Origin: Streptomyces sp. Edi2
GTDB taxonomy: Bacteria; Actinomycetota; Actinomycetes; Streptomycetales; Streptomycetaceae
NCBI RefSeq assembly: GCF_040253635.1
Contig: NZ_JBEJGX010000003.1
Location: 4,737,501 to 4,801,500 of the forward strand
Length of the DNA: 64,000 bases
Direction: 5' to 3'
Each line of letters begins with the position of its first letter. The first letter of the stretch is position 1. The translations under genes were made by a program, and so were the position numbers. Below, piece by piece: positions 35,888 through 44,668 of this stretch. The notes beneath the pieces were generated by a model. It was not told the DNA's origin. It was given only the letters and a program-made list of their open reading frames with translations, and searched no databases.

Positions 35888-36652
35888 ATGGCAGCGACGG
35901 ACGACCGCACCGGAAAGCGGCCGAACAGCGTCTGGCTGACCGAACGGCCCCCGCTCAAACGGAAGGCGGAGCAGCCGGCCGGACTCGACCTCGACAAGAT
36001 CGTCGCGGCGACGGTCCGGCTGCTGGACGCCGAGGGCCTGTCGAAGTTCTCGATGCGCCGGCTCGCCGCCGAACTCGGCGTCACCGCGATGTCCGTGTAC
36101 TGGTACGTCGACACCAAGGACGACCTGCTGGAACTGGCCGTCGACGCGGTGGTCGGCGAGACGACCCTGCCCGACGCGTCGGACGCCGGTGCCGACTGGC
36201 GCGACCAGCTGCGCACGCTCGCCGTCGGCTACCGCGACATGCTGCTGGGCCACCCCTGGGCGGCCCGGCTGCTGGGCGAGTTCCTCAACATCGGCCCGCA
36301 TGCGACGGCCTTCGCCCACGCCACCCAGCGGGTGATGCACCGCAGCGGCCTGGCCCCGGACCGCATGTCCGGCGCGCTGGCGTCCCTCTTCCACTTCGTC
36401 TACGGCTTCTCGACGATCCGGGCCACGCACGAGGCCCGCTGCCGTGCCGTGGGCATGAGCCTCGACGACTACTTCGAACAGGTCGTCGCCGCGCTCACCG
36501 ACCGCCCGGAGTTCGCCGAGCTGCTGGAACCCTCCACCCGGGCCGACCACGTCCGCCGGGGCCGCAGCGCCGTGGACATGCTGGACCGGGACTTCGCCTT
36601 CGCCCTCGATCTCCAGATCGCGGGAATCGAGGCGATGCGGGACCGGCCTTAG
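35888..36652 (+). CDS. TetR-family repressor with TetR_C domain
   Basis: 254 residues. The N-terminal HTH (LDLDKIVAATVRLLDAEG ... SMRRLAAELGVTAMSVYWYVDTKDDLLELAVDAV) is followed by a TetR_C-type ligand domain (WRDQLRTLAVGYRDMLLGHPWAARLL ... FHFVYGFSTIRATHEARCRA). ATG 35888 is chosen because agggagg precedes it; the frame stays open far upstream through a Thr-rich repeat region without a better start. It most likely represses the exporter at 34042-35655. Confidence 0.88.
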   Translation: MAATDDRTGKRPNSVWLTERPPLKRKAEQPAGLDLDKIVAATVRLLDAEGLSKFSMRRLAAELGVTAMSVYWYVDTKDDLLELAVDAVVGETTLPDASDAGADWRDQLRTLAVGYRDMLLGHPWAARLLGEFLNIGPHATAFAHATQRVMHRSGLAPDRMSGALASLFHFVYGFSTIRATHEARCRAVGMSLDDYFEQVVAALTDRPEFAELLEPSTRADHVRRGRSAVDMLDRDFAFALDLQIAGIEAMRDRP

Positions 36653-36784
36653 GGGGAGACACCACCCTTAGGGGGAAACGCCACCCTTAAGGGGGCCTTC
36701 GCCCGGCGCTTGAGGGGGGCTCGTGCAAGAAGGGCCGCGGCGGACCTCGTGTCCCTTGAGGGGGATGGCCACGACGGAATTGCT

Positions 36785-37228
36785 TCACCGCAGGCCGCGG
36801 TGTCGGCGCACGCCCGCGAGGATTCCCATCACGAAGCCGAACACGAACAGCGCGAGCCCCAGGAAGATCACGGGATTCACCCAGCCCGGTACCAGCTCCG
36901 TCCCCACGCCGTCCGACGTGACGCACTGCGCGCTGACCGGCAGCGTCTCCCGCGTCACGATGCGGTCGCCCTGTACTCCCAGCGCCGCACACATCTGATC
37001 CGGGTCGAGGACGTAGAACCCCGACATCACGCCCCATGCGTACGCGCCGAGCGCCGCCGCACCGGCCATGACCGCGACCAGCGCGCACGTCGCGACGCTC
37101 GGCAGGTGCCACCCGCCGCCCGGTAAGCGTCGGTAGGCCCGTAAGGCGAGTGCCACAGAGGCGATCACGAACACGCAGGGCGCCCAGAACGGTGCAAAGG
37201 CCAGGATCAGGAACAGAAGCTTTGCCAT
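36785..37228 (-). CDS. Small multi-spanning membrane protein
   Basis: 147 residues with three strong hydrophobic segments: LLFLILAFAPFWAPCVFVIASVAL, VATCALVAVMAGAAALGAYAWG and VIFLGLALFVFGFVMGILAG. An external loop contains two Cys (QMCAALG and AQCVTSDG) that may form a disulfide. No known family is recognised. ATG 37228 begins at the first helix. Confidence 0.7.
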   Translation of the reverse strand: MAKLLFLILAFAPFWAPCVFVIASVALALRAYRRLPGGGWHLPSVATCALVAVMAGAAALGAYAWGVMSGFYVLDPDQMCAALGVQGDRIVTRETLPVSAQCVTSDGVGTELVPGWVNPVIFLGLALFVFGFVMGILAGVRRHRGLR

Positions 37229-37293
37229 GCCTGCCAGGACATCGCAGGGGGAAGGCCGGTTCCCGCCCCCGCCCCCGCCCCCCGCGAACGCCT

Positions 37294-37332
37294 GAGCGCT
37301 CTACTCGGCGATCCCCGCCAAGTAGAGCGCTC
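37294..37332 (-). terminator. Hairpin downstream of the YceI gene
   Basis: A perfect 12-bp inverted repeat (gagcgctctact / agtagagcgctc) with a 15-nt loop lies 21 bases past the stop at 37353, between it and the next gene on the same strand. Confidence 0.65.
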
Positions 37333-37352
37333 GGTCAGCCCGCCGGCGGGCC

Positions 37353-38195
37353 TCACCCCATCGGCAGGCTCTCGCCCTGCACCGCCTGGATGTCCAGTTC
37401 GACCTTCAGGGTCGTGCCGATCGCCGCGATGCCGGCCGCGACGACCTGGTTGTAGTTCATCTTGAAGTCCTCGCGGCGCAGCTCCGCGGTGGCGCGGAAG
37501 GCGGCGCGCACGCCGCCCCAGGGGTCGGGGCCGGTGCCGAGGTAGCTCAGGTCGAGGTCCACCGGGCGTACGACACCGTGCAGCGACAGCTCGCCGTGCA
37601 CCGTCCAGCGGTCCGGCCCTGCCGGTGCCAGGCCCGTGCTGCGGTAGGTGATCTCCGGGAACTCCTCGACGTTCAGGAAGTCTTCGGAGCGCAGATGCCC
37701 GTCGCGCATCCCGTTGCCGGTGTCGATGGACGTGGCCTTGATGGCCGCCTCGACCCGCGAGGCGGCCAGGTCCTCGGCGATCTCGATCCGGCCGCTGAAC
37801 TCGGTGAACCGGCCGTGCACGCTGGAGATCCCCAGGTGCTGGGCGACCGCGGCCACCGTCGAGTGCATCGGGTCGATGGTCCAGGCGCCGGGCGGCGGCA
37901 GCTCGGCCCCGCCCTGCCGCGCCAGGACGACGCTGCCGACGTCCATCCGGCCGCTCGCGGTCACGATCGCGCTGGAGGCGACCGGTGCATAGCCGACGGC
38001 CGTCACGATGACCGTGTACGGGCCGGCGGGCAGCGGCTGTGCGCTGCGGATGGCGCCCTCGTCGTCCGCCGCCGCGCGCAGCACCTGTGCGCCCGTCATA
38101 TCGGTGACGGTCAGTACGGCGTGCTGGACCGCCCAGCCGTCGCGTGTGCGGACCTGAGCCCTCAGTCCCGCAGCTCCCGCGCCCGTCGAAGTCAT
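37353..38195 (-). CDS. YceI-family protein with N-terminal carboxypeptidase-regulatory-like domain
   Basis: 280 residues. Residues ~10-95 form a small beta-sandwich of the carboxypeptidase-regulatory type (LRAQVRTRDGWAVQHAVLTVTD ... AGPYTVIVTAVGYAPV). Residues ~103-278 are a YceI lipocalin-like barrel (WTIDPMHSTVAAVAQHLGIS ... VHGRFTEFSG ... FPEITYRST). YceI proteins bind polyprenoid or isoprenoid lipids. No signal peptide is present. ATG 38195 has ggagagg upstream. The accessory domain is like those at the C-terminus of the exporter just upstream on the same strand, so the two genes probably share a function. Confidence 0.88.
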   Translation of the reverse strand: MTSTGAGAAGLRAQVRTRDGWAVQHAVLTVTDMTGAQVLRAAADDEGAIRSAQPLPAGPYTVIVTAVGYAPVASSAIVTASGRMDVGSVVLARQGGAELPPPGAWTIDPMHSTVAAVAQHLGISSVHGRFTEFSGRIEIAEDLAASRVEAAIKATSIDTGNGMRDGHLRSEDFLNVEEFPEITYRSTGLAPAGPDRWTVHGELSLHGVVRPVDLDLSYLGTGPDPWGGVRAAFRATAELRREDFKMNYNQVVAAGIAAIGTTLKVELDIQAVQGESLPMG

Positions 38196-38443
38196 TGCCT
38201 CTCCTGTTTCCTGCCTGGTCGGGGTCCCCCCGCTCCGGCGATGCCGGGAGCGCGGGGGAGTGTCGGGCTCCGGACGGCGGCGTGCAGGCCGTCCCCTGCC
38301 TGTGCGCAGCGCCGCCGCCGGAGCCCCGGGGCCGGGCCGGGACGCGCCTCCGCTCAACGCGCGCCCCGGCCCGGGGTATCGCTCCCGGGGAGAATCCCCG
38401 GGCCCGGGGTGTTTCAGCCCCAGGTGTTCGTTCCCCGGGTGCT

Positions 38444-41095
38444 TCAGCCCTCGGGGTGGGCGAGCTCGACGTCGTAGCTGTCGACTCCACGGGCACCGAC
38501 CGCAAGGCCGGTGGCGACCGGCGGGTAGCCGCTCGCGATGACCGTGTAGTCGCCGGCGTCCAGGTCGGTGAAGGCGTAGGCGCCGTCCTCCCCGGTCGTC
38601 GAGGTGGCCACGACATTGCCCGCCGCGTCCACCAGCGTGACCCGGGCGTCGGGCAGCGGCCGGGATCCGTCCGGACCGCCGGCCCGCACGATGCCCTGCA
38701 CCCGCGCGCCGGACAGCAGCTCGATCTCGATCCGGGTCGTGCCCTGGCCGCCGATCTCGACCGGCAGCGCGGCCGGGCGGTGGTTCGGGGCGTTCACGGC
38801 GACGGTGAAGGTCCCGGGTGCCAGCTCGTCGAAGGCGAAGGAGCCCTCGGCGCCGGTCATTCCGGTGGCCAGCACCTCTCCGCGGACATCGGTGACGACG
38901 ACCATCGCGCCCTCGACCGGCCGGCCGGTGGCCGCGCTGCGGACCTGGCCGCCGAGGCCGCTGGTGCCGCTGAGCAGGATGTCGTAGCCGTGGGGCTGGT
39001 CGCCGACGACGACCGTGGACGCCTGCGGCTGGTGGCCGTCGGCCGCGGCGATCAGCACGTACGAGCCGGCGCCGGGGGCGTCGAGGACGTACGAGCCGTT
39101 GGCCTGGGCGACCGCGCGGCCCAGCTGACGCCCGCTGAGCGAGATCAGCGTCACCGCGGAGCGCGGTACGGGGTGGCCCTCCGCATTGCGGACGAAGCCA
39201 TGGACCGCGGAACCGGTCGGGAGGGCGTCACCGCCGCCGGCCGAGGCGTACGCCGCCAGCGGCTGGGTGGCGGTGGCCGTGGTCGCGGCCGGCTGCGCCC
39301 AGGAGGGCGTGTGCACGTCGTCGGGGGCCACCGACGGGGCACCCACCAGAGCGGGCTCCCGCTCCTCGCCCGCCGCCGCGGCGGCGAGGTCGGGGACGAC
39401 GGCATCCGCCGCCGGAACGGTCACCGGAACGGTCGCCGGCGTGGTCGCCGGGGCGGCCGCCGGGGTGCCCGCGGCCTGGGCGCTCTCCGCGCTCTGGGAC
39501 AGTCCGCCACGCGTCTTCAACGCGACCTCCTTGATGAACAGGGTGAAGAGGAAGGCGAGCAGCGCGCAGGGCGCCGCGTAGAGGAACACATCGCCGACAC
39601 CGTGACCGTAGGCGCTCTCCATGACGGTTCGCAGCGGCGCCGGGAGGGAATCCAGGTCCGGGATGCCGCCGCCGCTGTTGCCGGCGCCGTGGGCGGCGGC
39701 CTTGGCGGCCTTGGGGCCGAGGTCGGCCAGGCCGTCCTTGACGTAGTGGGTGACGCGGTTGGCGAGCACCGCACCGAGGGCCGAGACGCCCACCGCACCG
39801 CCGAGCGAGCGGAAGAAGGTCACGACGGACGAGGCGGAGCCGAGGTCTTCGGGGGCCACCTGGTTCTGCGTGGCGAGCACCAGGTTCTGCATCATCATGC
39901 CGATGCCCAGGCCCATCAGGGCCATGAAGATCGCGATGTGCCAGTACTCGGTGTCGTAGCGGATGGTGCCCAGCAGCCCGAGCCCCGCGGTCACCAGCAC
40001 GCCACCGGCGACCAGCCAGGCCTTCCAGCGGCCTGTCTTGGTGATGACCTGGCCCGAGACGGTCGACGAGATGAACAGTCCGCCGATCATCGGGATCGTC
40101 ATGACGCCGGACATCGTCGGCGACTTGTCGCGCGCCAGCTGGAAGTACTGGCTGAAGAAGACGGTGCCGGAGAACATCGCGACACCGACGAACAGCGAGG
40201 CCACCGACGCCAGGGTGATCGTCTTGTTGCGGAACAGCCGCAACGGGATGATCGGCTCCTTGGCCTTGGTCTCGACGAAGACGAAGACCGCGCCGAGCAC
40301 GATCGCGCCCCCGACCATCGCGGCGGTCTGCCACGACATCCAGTCGTACTTGTCACCGGCCAGCGTCACCCACACCAGCAGCAGCGAGACCGCCGCGCTG
40401 ATGAAGAAGGCGCCCGCCCAGTCGACCTTGACGCCTTCGCGCCGGACGACGGGCAGCTTCAGGGTCTTCTGCAGCACGATCAGCGCGATGATCGCGAACG
40501 GCACGCCGACGTAGAAGCACCAGCGCCAGCCGAGCCAGTCGGTGTCGGTGATGACGCCGCCGAGCAGCGGGCCGCCGACAGTGGCGACGGCGAAGGTGGC
40601 GCCGAGGTAGCCGCTGTAACGACCCCGCTCACGCGGCGAGATCATCGCGGCCATCACGATCTGGGCCAGGGCGGACAGGCCGCCCACGCCTATGCCCTGC
40701 ACCACGCGGCAGGCGATCAGCATCCCGGTGTTCTGCGACAGGCCCGCGACGACCGACCCCGCGACGTAGATGATCAGCGCGAACTGCACCAGCAGCTTCT
40801 TGCTGAACAGGTCGGAGAGCTTGCCCCACAGCGGGGTGGTCGCGGTCATCGCGAGCAGCGAGGCGGTGACGACCCAGGTGTAGGCGCTCTGTCCGCCATC
40901 GAGGTCGTGAATGATCTCGGGCAGCGCGTTGGAGACGATCGTCGACGACAGAATGGCGACGAACATGCCGAGCAGTAGCCCGGACAGCGCCTCCATGATC
41001 TGACGGTGCGTCATAGGGGCTCCGTCGGAGGCATGGTGTCCGCCTCCGTGCCTGGCGTGGCCGCCCCGCACACCGGCTGGTGTGGTCGTAGCCAT
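38444..41095 (-). CDS. DHA2-family MFS exporter fused to three carboxypeptidase-regulatory-like domains
   Basis: 883 residues. Residues ~30-545 form a 14-helix EmrB/QacA-type transporter: motif VAILSSTIVSNALPEII in helix 1, motif A GKLSDLFSKKLLVQ, and GWRWCFYVGVPFAI. A Pro/Ala/Thr linker is followed by three repeats of a beta-sandwich domain (HGFVRNAEGHPVPRSAVTLI, GGQVRSAATGRPVEGAMVVV, QGIVRAGGPDGSRPLPDARVTL). Each ends in a GSYVL/GSFAF/GAYAF strand. ATG 41095 has aaggaa six bases upstream. The MarR regulator ends 11 bases before it, so the two form an operon. The extra domains would be on the cytoplasmic side if the helix count is 14. Confidence 0.92.
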   Translation of the reverse strand: MATTTPAGVRGGHARHGGGHHASDGAPMTHRQIMEALSGLLLGMFVAILSSTIVSNALPEIIHDLDGGQSAYTWVVTASLLAMTATTPLWGKLSDLFSKKLLVQFALIIYVAGSVVAGLSQNTGMLIACRVVQGIGVGGLSALAQIVMAAMISPRERGRYSGYLGATFAVATVGGPLLGGVITDTDWLGWRWCFYVGVPFAIIALIVLQKTLKLPVVRREGVKVDWAGAFFISAAVSLLLVWVTLAGDKYDWMSWQTAAMVGGAIVLGAVFVFVETKAKEPIIPLRLFRNKTITLASVASLFVGVAMFSGTVFFSQYFQLARDKSPTMSGVMTIPMIGGLFISSTVSGQVITKTGRWKAWLVAGGVLVTAGLGLLGTIRYDTEYWHIAIFMALMGLGIGMMMQNLVLATQNQVAPEDLGSASSVVTFFRSLGGAVGVSALGAVLANRVTHYVKDGLADLGPKAAKAAAHGAGNSGGGIPDLDSLPAPLRTVMESAYGHGVGDVFLYAAPCALLAFLFTLFIKEVALKTRGGLSQSAESAQAAGTPAAAPATTPATVPVTVPAADAVVPDLAAAAAGEEREPALVGAPSVAPDDVHTPSWAQPAATTATATQPLAAYASAGGGDALPTGSAVHGFVRNAEGHPVPRSAVTLISLSGRQLGRAVAQANGSYVLDAPGAGSYVLIAAADGHQPQASTVVVGDQPHGYDILLSGTSGLGGQVRSAATGRPVEGAMVVVTDVRGEVLATGMTGAEGSFAFDELAPGTFTVAVNAPNHRPAALPVEIGGQGTTRIEIELLSGARVQGIVRAGGPDGSRPLPDARVTLVDAAGNVVATSTTGEDGAYAFTDLDAGDYTVIASGYPPVATGLAVGARGVDSYDVELAHPEG

Positions 41096-41106
41096 GTAGT
41101 TCCTTT

Positions 41107-41595
41107 TCATCCTGCGGGTGTACGGGTGGTGGAGTCGTGATGCGCCCGGGGGCGGCAGTCGCCGAAGCTCGTGCGGAGCCTGGCGAGCAGTTCGGTGAGG
41201 TGTCCGACGTCGGTGTCGGTCCAGTCGTCCAGGTACCGGGCGAGCGTTGCGGTGTAGCGCTCGGCGAGCTCTTCCAGGAGCTCCGTGCCGCTCGGGGTCA
41301 GGCGCAGCAGCCGCGACCGCTTGTCCGCCGGATCGGGCTTCCGCTCGATCCAGCCGCGCTCGGCGGCATGGGCGACATGCCTGCTGGTCACCGACATGTC
41401 GATGGCAAGCAGCTCGGCGAGCTGGCTCATCCGCATCTCACCGTGCCGGTCGAGAAGGGTGAGCACCCCGGCCGAAGCGGGCGGGCACTCCTGGGGCAGC
41501 ATGCGCCCCATTTCGCGCTTGACGGCACCGATGGCGCTGAGTTGCCTGGCCAGTTCCTCGTACTGACTGTGGGCGGCCACGGGCTTCTCCACCAT
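41107..41595 (-). CDS. MarR-family regulator of the exporter operon
   Basis: 162 residues with a MarR winged helix: MRMSQLAELLAIDMSVTSRHV, then the wing WIERKPDPADKRSRLLRLT. A C-terminal dimer helix follows. The frame is open to a TTG at 41640, but two palindromic operators cover 41627-41670, so the start is placed at ATG 41595 (MVEKPVAAHSQYEEL). It is the first gene of a MarR-exporter(-YceI) unit and likely represses itself. Confidence 0.88.
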   Translation of the reverse strand: MVEKPVAAHSQYEELARQLSAIGAVKREMGRMLPQECPPASAGVLTLLDRHGEMRMSQLAELLAIDMSVTSRHVAHAAERGWIERKPDPADKRSRLLRLTPSGTELLEELAERYTATLARYLDDWTDTDVGHLTELLARLRTSFGDCRPRAHHDSTTRTPAG

Positions 41596-41626
41596 CCCTC
41601 GCACATCGCATGCATCCACATCTTTT

Positions 41627-41670
41627 GTTGCTTCGGGCAACCATAAGCAAAGTTGGTTGCTGAAGGCAAA
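41627..41670 (-). promoter_or_regulatory. Two palindromic operators gttgc-N5-gcaa(c), probable MarR sites
   Basis: gttgc-ttcgg-gcaac (41627-41641) is a perfect inverted repeat. gttgc-tgaag-gcaaa (41656-41670) is a near copy 29 bp away. Both lie just upstream of the MarR start and in the likely promoter of the operon. Confidence 0.65.
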
Positions 41671-41941
41671 CGAAATCGTCCAGGGTTGAAGTAAAGGGGC
41701 TCAAAAGTCTGCGTAGGGAATTGGTCAAACAGAGTGATGTCACGCGCAAAAGTGCAGGTGGGGCGGTAGGTGTCGGCCCCTGGCCGATACCGGTCGGTAG
41801 CGGGACACCCCCAGACGACCCGCCCGCGCCCCCGTCCACACCCCGTACCCGGCCCGACCCCGCTCCGTAGGCAGCCTCCCGAGCGCCCCATACGCGCCCC
41901 AGGGGTGCCCCTCCGCCCCCGGTTCGCTAGGGTCCTTCCCC

Positions 41942-42160
41942 ATGGCGACCAACCCGCAGAACCAGGCCGGCGGCAACTACGACCCGGCGGGCAGCACGCA
42001 GATGTTCCGGGCCTTCGTGGACGAGGGCGGCACCCCGCAGCCCGGCAGCCGCCGCGCCCCCGCCCCGCAGCAGTCCGCCGGCCCCCGCGTGGGCGTCATC
42101 GTCGGCGTGATCATCGCCCTCCTGGTCGTCGCGGGCGCGGCCTGGCTGGCGCTGGCGTAA
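41942..42160 (+). CDS. Small single-pass membrane protein
   Basis: 72 residues. A polar Pro/Gln/Gly-rich N-terminus (TQMFRAFVDEGGTPQPGSRR) ends in one helix VGVIVGVIIALLVVAGAAWLALA at the C-terminus, a tail-anchored layout. Sequences of this type occur widely in Streptomyces; the function is unknown. The start is ATG 41942, and a strong bidirectional terminator lies 120 bases downstream. Confidence 0.75.
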   Translation: MATNPQNQAGGNYDPAGSTQMFRAFVDEGGTPQPGSRRAPAPQQSAGPRVGVIVGVIIALLVVAGAAWLALA

Positions 42161-42279
42161 CGAGTCTCTTCGCGGTTGCCCTCGGGCGTACGGCTGTTGT
42201 TACGCGCCCGGCTGCTTTTGCGTGCACGCCTGTCCGCACACGCACGGCTGTCCCTGCGCGCCCGGCTGTCCTTACCTGC

Positions 42280-42312
42280 AAGGGCCCGGCATCACGATGA
42301 TGCCGGGCCCTT
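42280..42312. terminator. Bidirectional intrinsic terminator
   Basis: A perfect 15-bp stem (aagggcccggcatca / tgatgccgggccctt) with a cga loop lies between two convergent genes. It would serve both 41942-42160 and 42330-42620. Confidence 0.85.
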
Positions 42313-42329
42313 GATCATTCCTCCGCCGG

Positions 42330-42620
42330 TTACGTCACGCGCCGGTGCCCGCCCCTGCTTTCGGCGACTCGCAGCGCATCCCGCAGCGCTTCACACAGCC
42401 TGTGGACACAAAAGCGGAGTTCCCTGGCGGTCGCCTCCGCCGGCCCGTTCAGCAGCTCGGCCGTGTGCCGCAGCAGCTCCTCGCCGGTCCGGAGTTGAGC
42501 CTCTTCCATCTCGTCGGCGAGCTGGGACAGGAACCCGCCGCCCTCGCTCTCATCGGCGGAGAGGTAGCAACGCTGCCCGTCCGGCCCACTCCAGGGCGGC
42601 CGCCGCATCCCGCCACTCAT
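42330..42620 (-). CDS. Conserved small helical protein, unknown function
   Basis: 96 residues. MSGGMRRPPWSGPDGQRCYL is followed by a helical, acidic region (LSQLADEMEEAQLRTGEELLRHTAELL ... ELRFCVHRLCEALRDALRVAESRG). It looks like a small cytoplasmic protein of the kind often conserved in Streptomyces, and the C-terminal half may be coiled coil. ATG 42620 is chosen as the first Met of the conserved part; the frame is open to 42680. Confidence 0.6.
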   Translation of the reverse strand: MSGGMRRPPWSGPDGQRCYLSADESEGGGFLSQLADEMEEAQLRTGEELLRHTAELLNGPAEATARELRFCVHRLCEALRDALRVAESRGGHRRVT

Positions 42621-42680
42621 GAAGCGACCGCCATCGCCCACAGGAACGCCCCCTCGCGCCGCGCCATGCCGTACGCGCAC

Positions 42681-43041
42681 GCCTCAGCGCCGACTCTCCG
42701 CTTGTCAGCACTAACCATCCGGGACCTGCGGCAGCACCTGCAGGTCGCCGAGTACGGTACGGGCTCCGGCTTCCATCGAGCTCATCGCCCGGCTGGTGGC
42801 CCTACCGGCGAGGTGACCAGCCTCGGCATCGACGCCTACCTGACGCTCTGGCCAACCTCATCCACCACCAGCGGGCCTGGAGAGCGTCCGGTTCGACACC
42901 GCCGACGGCACGGCCGGCTTCCGCGAGCGAGCACCGTAGGACCGGCGGGTGGCGTGGTGCACTCCGCCGCTTCGGGCGGAGGCATGGACAGCTCAGGTCG
43001 CCGACGACGGGCAGCTGACGGTGCGAACTCCTGCAAGCCGA
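42681..43041. other. 361-base gap, possibly gene remnants
   Basis: Open fragments on the plus strand (for example LTIRDLRQHLQVAEYG and SVRFDTADGTAGF) look protein-like but shift frame and end in stops. They may be decayed coding DNA. No family was recognised. Confidence 0.3.
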
Positions 43042-43527
43042 CTAAATGATGGTCCTGCTCCACTCGCAACCGTCGGGGTTCCATCGGATCAGCACCTTCC
43101 CGCCATCGGGAGAAGGCGCGGCAAGAGCCTCCAGATTGACCCGGGTCAGGGCTTCCAAAGCTTCGTCAGGAAGCCCGGGAGGAACCTCGAATGTCAGTCG
43201 TCCGTCGCCTTCGTCGATGACCCTGAGGATCTCCCCCTCGTCCATAACCGGCGGAGTACTCGATCCGGGATCGCGGACCCACCCCCTCACCAGGCGACGG
43301 GCAGCCTCGAACGCGCTGTTTCCGGCTTGGGTTGCAAGCGCCTGCATGAAGGGGAGTACGGCTGCCGTGCCCACAGCAGTGATGACGACCTCGGCAAACG
43401 CAGGACCAGGGGATCCGTAGCCAAGGGTCCCGACGTCTCCGTCTCCGGGTAAGTGTCTCTGTTCCTTCTTCGTCTCGGCTTCCGCTGAGTCGAGGAATGC
43501 GGTTGGCTCGACCGGCTCTACAGTCAT
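43042..43527 (-). CDS. Hypothetical protein with one possible membrane helix
   Basis: 161 residues. The N-terminus is polar (MTVEPVEPTAFLDSAEAETK). It is followed by a hydrophobic stretch (AEVVITAVGTAAVLPFMQALATQ), an amphipathic Arg helix (AARRLVRGWVRD) and an acidic/beta C-terminus (GEILRVIDEGDGRLTFEV ... VLIRWNPDGCEW). The layout is vaguely like small effector-associated proteins, but no family can be assigned. ATG 43527 has ggggggaa just upstream. It is accessory in character; codon use is normal. Confidence 0.6.
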   Translation of the reverse strand: MTVEPVEPTAFLDSAEAETKKEQRHLPGDGDVGTLGYGSPGPAFAEVVITAVGTAAVLPFMQALATQAGNSAFEAARRLVRGWVRDPGSSTPPVMDEGEILRVIDEGDGRLTFEVPPGLPDEALEALTRVNLEALAAPSPDGGKVLIRWNPDGCEWSRTII

Positions 43528-43715
43528 CTTTCCCCCCATCAGCGGGTCCTGCTTCTATCGCAGCTTAACCAGCCCGCACGATGGCGTGACCTCTCCGTTC
43601 GGTGTGCCGTCCGTCAGAGGGCCCGTCTCCTCAGTGGTCGACAGGACGGAGGAGTTCGGCATCGCCACAACCACGAGCCAAAAGGTGCACCCGGGCTGCG
43701 TTCCGAGGGACTGAG

Positions 43716-44105
43716 CTAGACGCAGCTGATGGGTTCACCGGACGACGGCTGGTACAAGAACCAGACCACGAAGAACTCCAGCACCACCAGTGGGACGTCG
43801 ACGACGACGGCGGCAATCGCGAACTTGCCCGGCCAGCCATCGCCTACCCATGCGTCGCGCCGCCGGGCGCGCCTGGCGAGCCACCAGAACAGCACGAGCG
43901 TGAGGAGCCCGCAGGCCGGCGCACCGTAGGCGCTGAGGTGCATCTGCCAGGTCAGCGGGAGGTCCCCGCAGTGTGCCCACTCCGCGGCGAGGTGCGCGTC
44001 GTCGGCCTTGCTGTACGCGGTGAGACCGCCCACGCCGAACAGCGCGAACAGCGGGATCAGGAGGGGGGTGCGCCGGGTGCTGCTGCTGGTTGAGGTGTCC
44101 GTCAT
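43716..44105 (-). CDS. Membrane protein, left copy of a duplicated cassette
   Basis: 129 residues with three hydrophobic segments (LLIPLFALFGVGGLTAYS, ACGLLTLVLFWWLARRARRR and IAAVVVDVPLVVLEFFVVWFLY) and an external Cys (AHCGDL). The ATG at 44105 overlaps the stop of an amidase fragment (TGATG), so translation was once coupled. It matches the layout, though not closely the sequence, of the membrane protein at 44229-44663, which also follows an amidase end. Confidence 0.65.
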   Translation of the reverse strand: MTDTSTSSSTRRTPLLIPLFALFGVGGLTAYSKADDAHLAAEWAHCGDLPLTWQMHLSAYGAPACGLLTLVLFWWLARRARRRDAWVGDGWPGKFAIAAVVVDVPLVVLEFFVVWFLYQPSSGEPISCV

Positions 44106-44206
44106 CAGTACCAATCCGGGTGGGGGTGGACGATGCGCACCCGCTGCTGTCCCTCGCCCTTCTCCACCGCCGTGAGACGGCCTTGGTCTTGCAAGCTTGC
44201 GTTCTC
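44105..44206 (-). pseudogene. Amidase_6 C-terminal relic (about 33 codons)
   Basis: The frame reads SLQDQGRLTAVEKGEGQQRV and then RIVHPHPDWY-stop. This aligns with the end of the larger fragment at 44669 (SLQGRLPATEKAERQQKI, RIVRPHPDWY). Nothing of the rest of the gene remains; upstream bases belong to the end region of the 44229 membrane gene. Confidence 0.75.
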
Positions 44207-44228
44207 ATCCCAGGGCCGCGTCAGGCTT

Positions 44229-44663
44229 TCAGCCCTCACACAGAGGCTTTCCGATATTCGCGGCTGCCTCGGTTGCTTCTTTGTGGGTCAGGGCGACGGT
44301 CAGCGCGGTCAGGGGAATCATGAAACCGGCGATGACGACGAAGAGCGTGGGGACCCAGCTCTGCCAGCCGGAAGTGGGCTGGATTCCGCGTCGGCGCCTG
44401 GCGCGCGACATCAGCAGGTAGACGAGCGTCGCCGCTATGGCCGCGAGCAGGCCGCCGTAGGAAGATGCGAAGTGTGTCCACGGCACGACCATGTAGCGGC
44501 AGGCATCCGACTGGTGGTGGATGTGGGCGCTGGACAATGCCAGCGTGGTGGCGAAGCAGGCGACAGCGGCCGCCGAGAGCAACGGCACCAGAAGGGCCAC
44601 CGCCCACGAGCGCCGGGACGGGCGATGGGGCAGCGCATCGTGCTGAGTAACTGCCTCGGCCAT
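44229..44663 (-). CDS. Membrane protein, right copy of the duplicated cassette
   Basis: 144 residues with three hydrophobic segments (WAVALLVPLLSAAAVACFATTLAL, YGGLLAAIAATLVYLLMSRARRRRG and WVPTLFVVIAGFMIPLTALTVAL) and an external DACRYMVVPWTHF loop. ATG 44663 comes five bases after the stop of an amidase_6 fragment. Together they repeat the amidase/membrane-protein order seen at 43716-44206. Function is unknown; such a partner might anchor or immunise against the amidase (inference). Confidence 0.65.
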   Translation of the reverse strand: MAEAVTQHDALPHRPSRRSWAVALLVPLLSAAAVACFATTLALSSAHIHHQSDACRYMVVPWTHFASSYGGLLAAIAATLVYLLMSRARRRRGIQPTSGWQSWVPTLFVVIAGFMIPLTALTVALTHKEATEAAANIGKPLCEG

Positions 44664-44668
44664 GCGTA

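Noticed and set aside
38144..40978. 944-codon plus-strand open frame
   Set aside because: Antisense to the MFS exporter; composition (Gly/Arg/Asp/His) is typical of a high-GC shadow frame.
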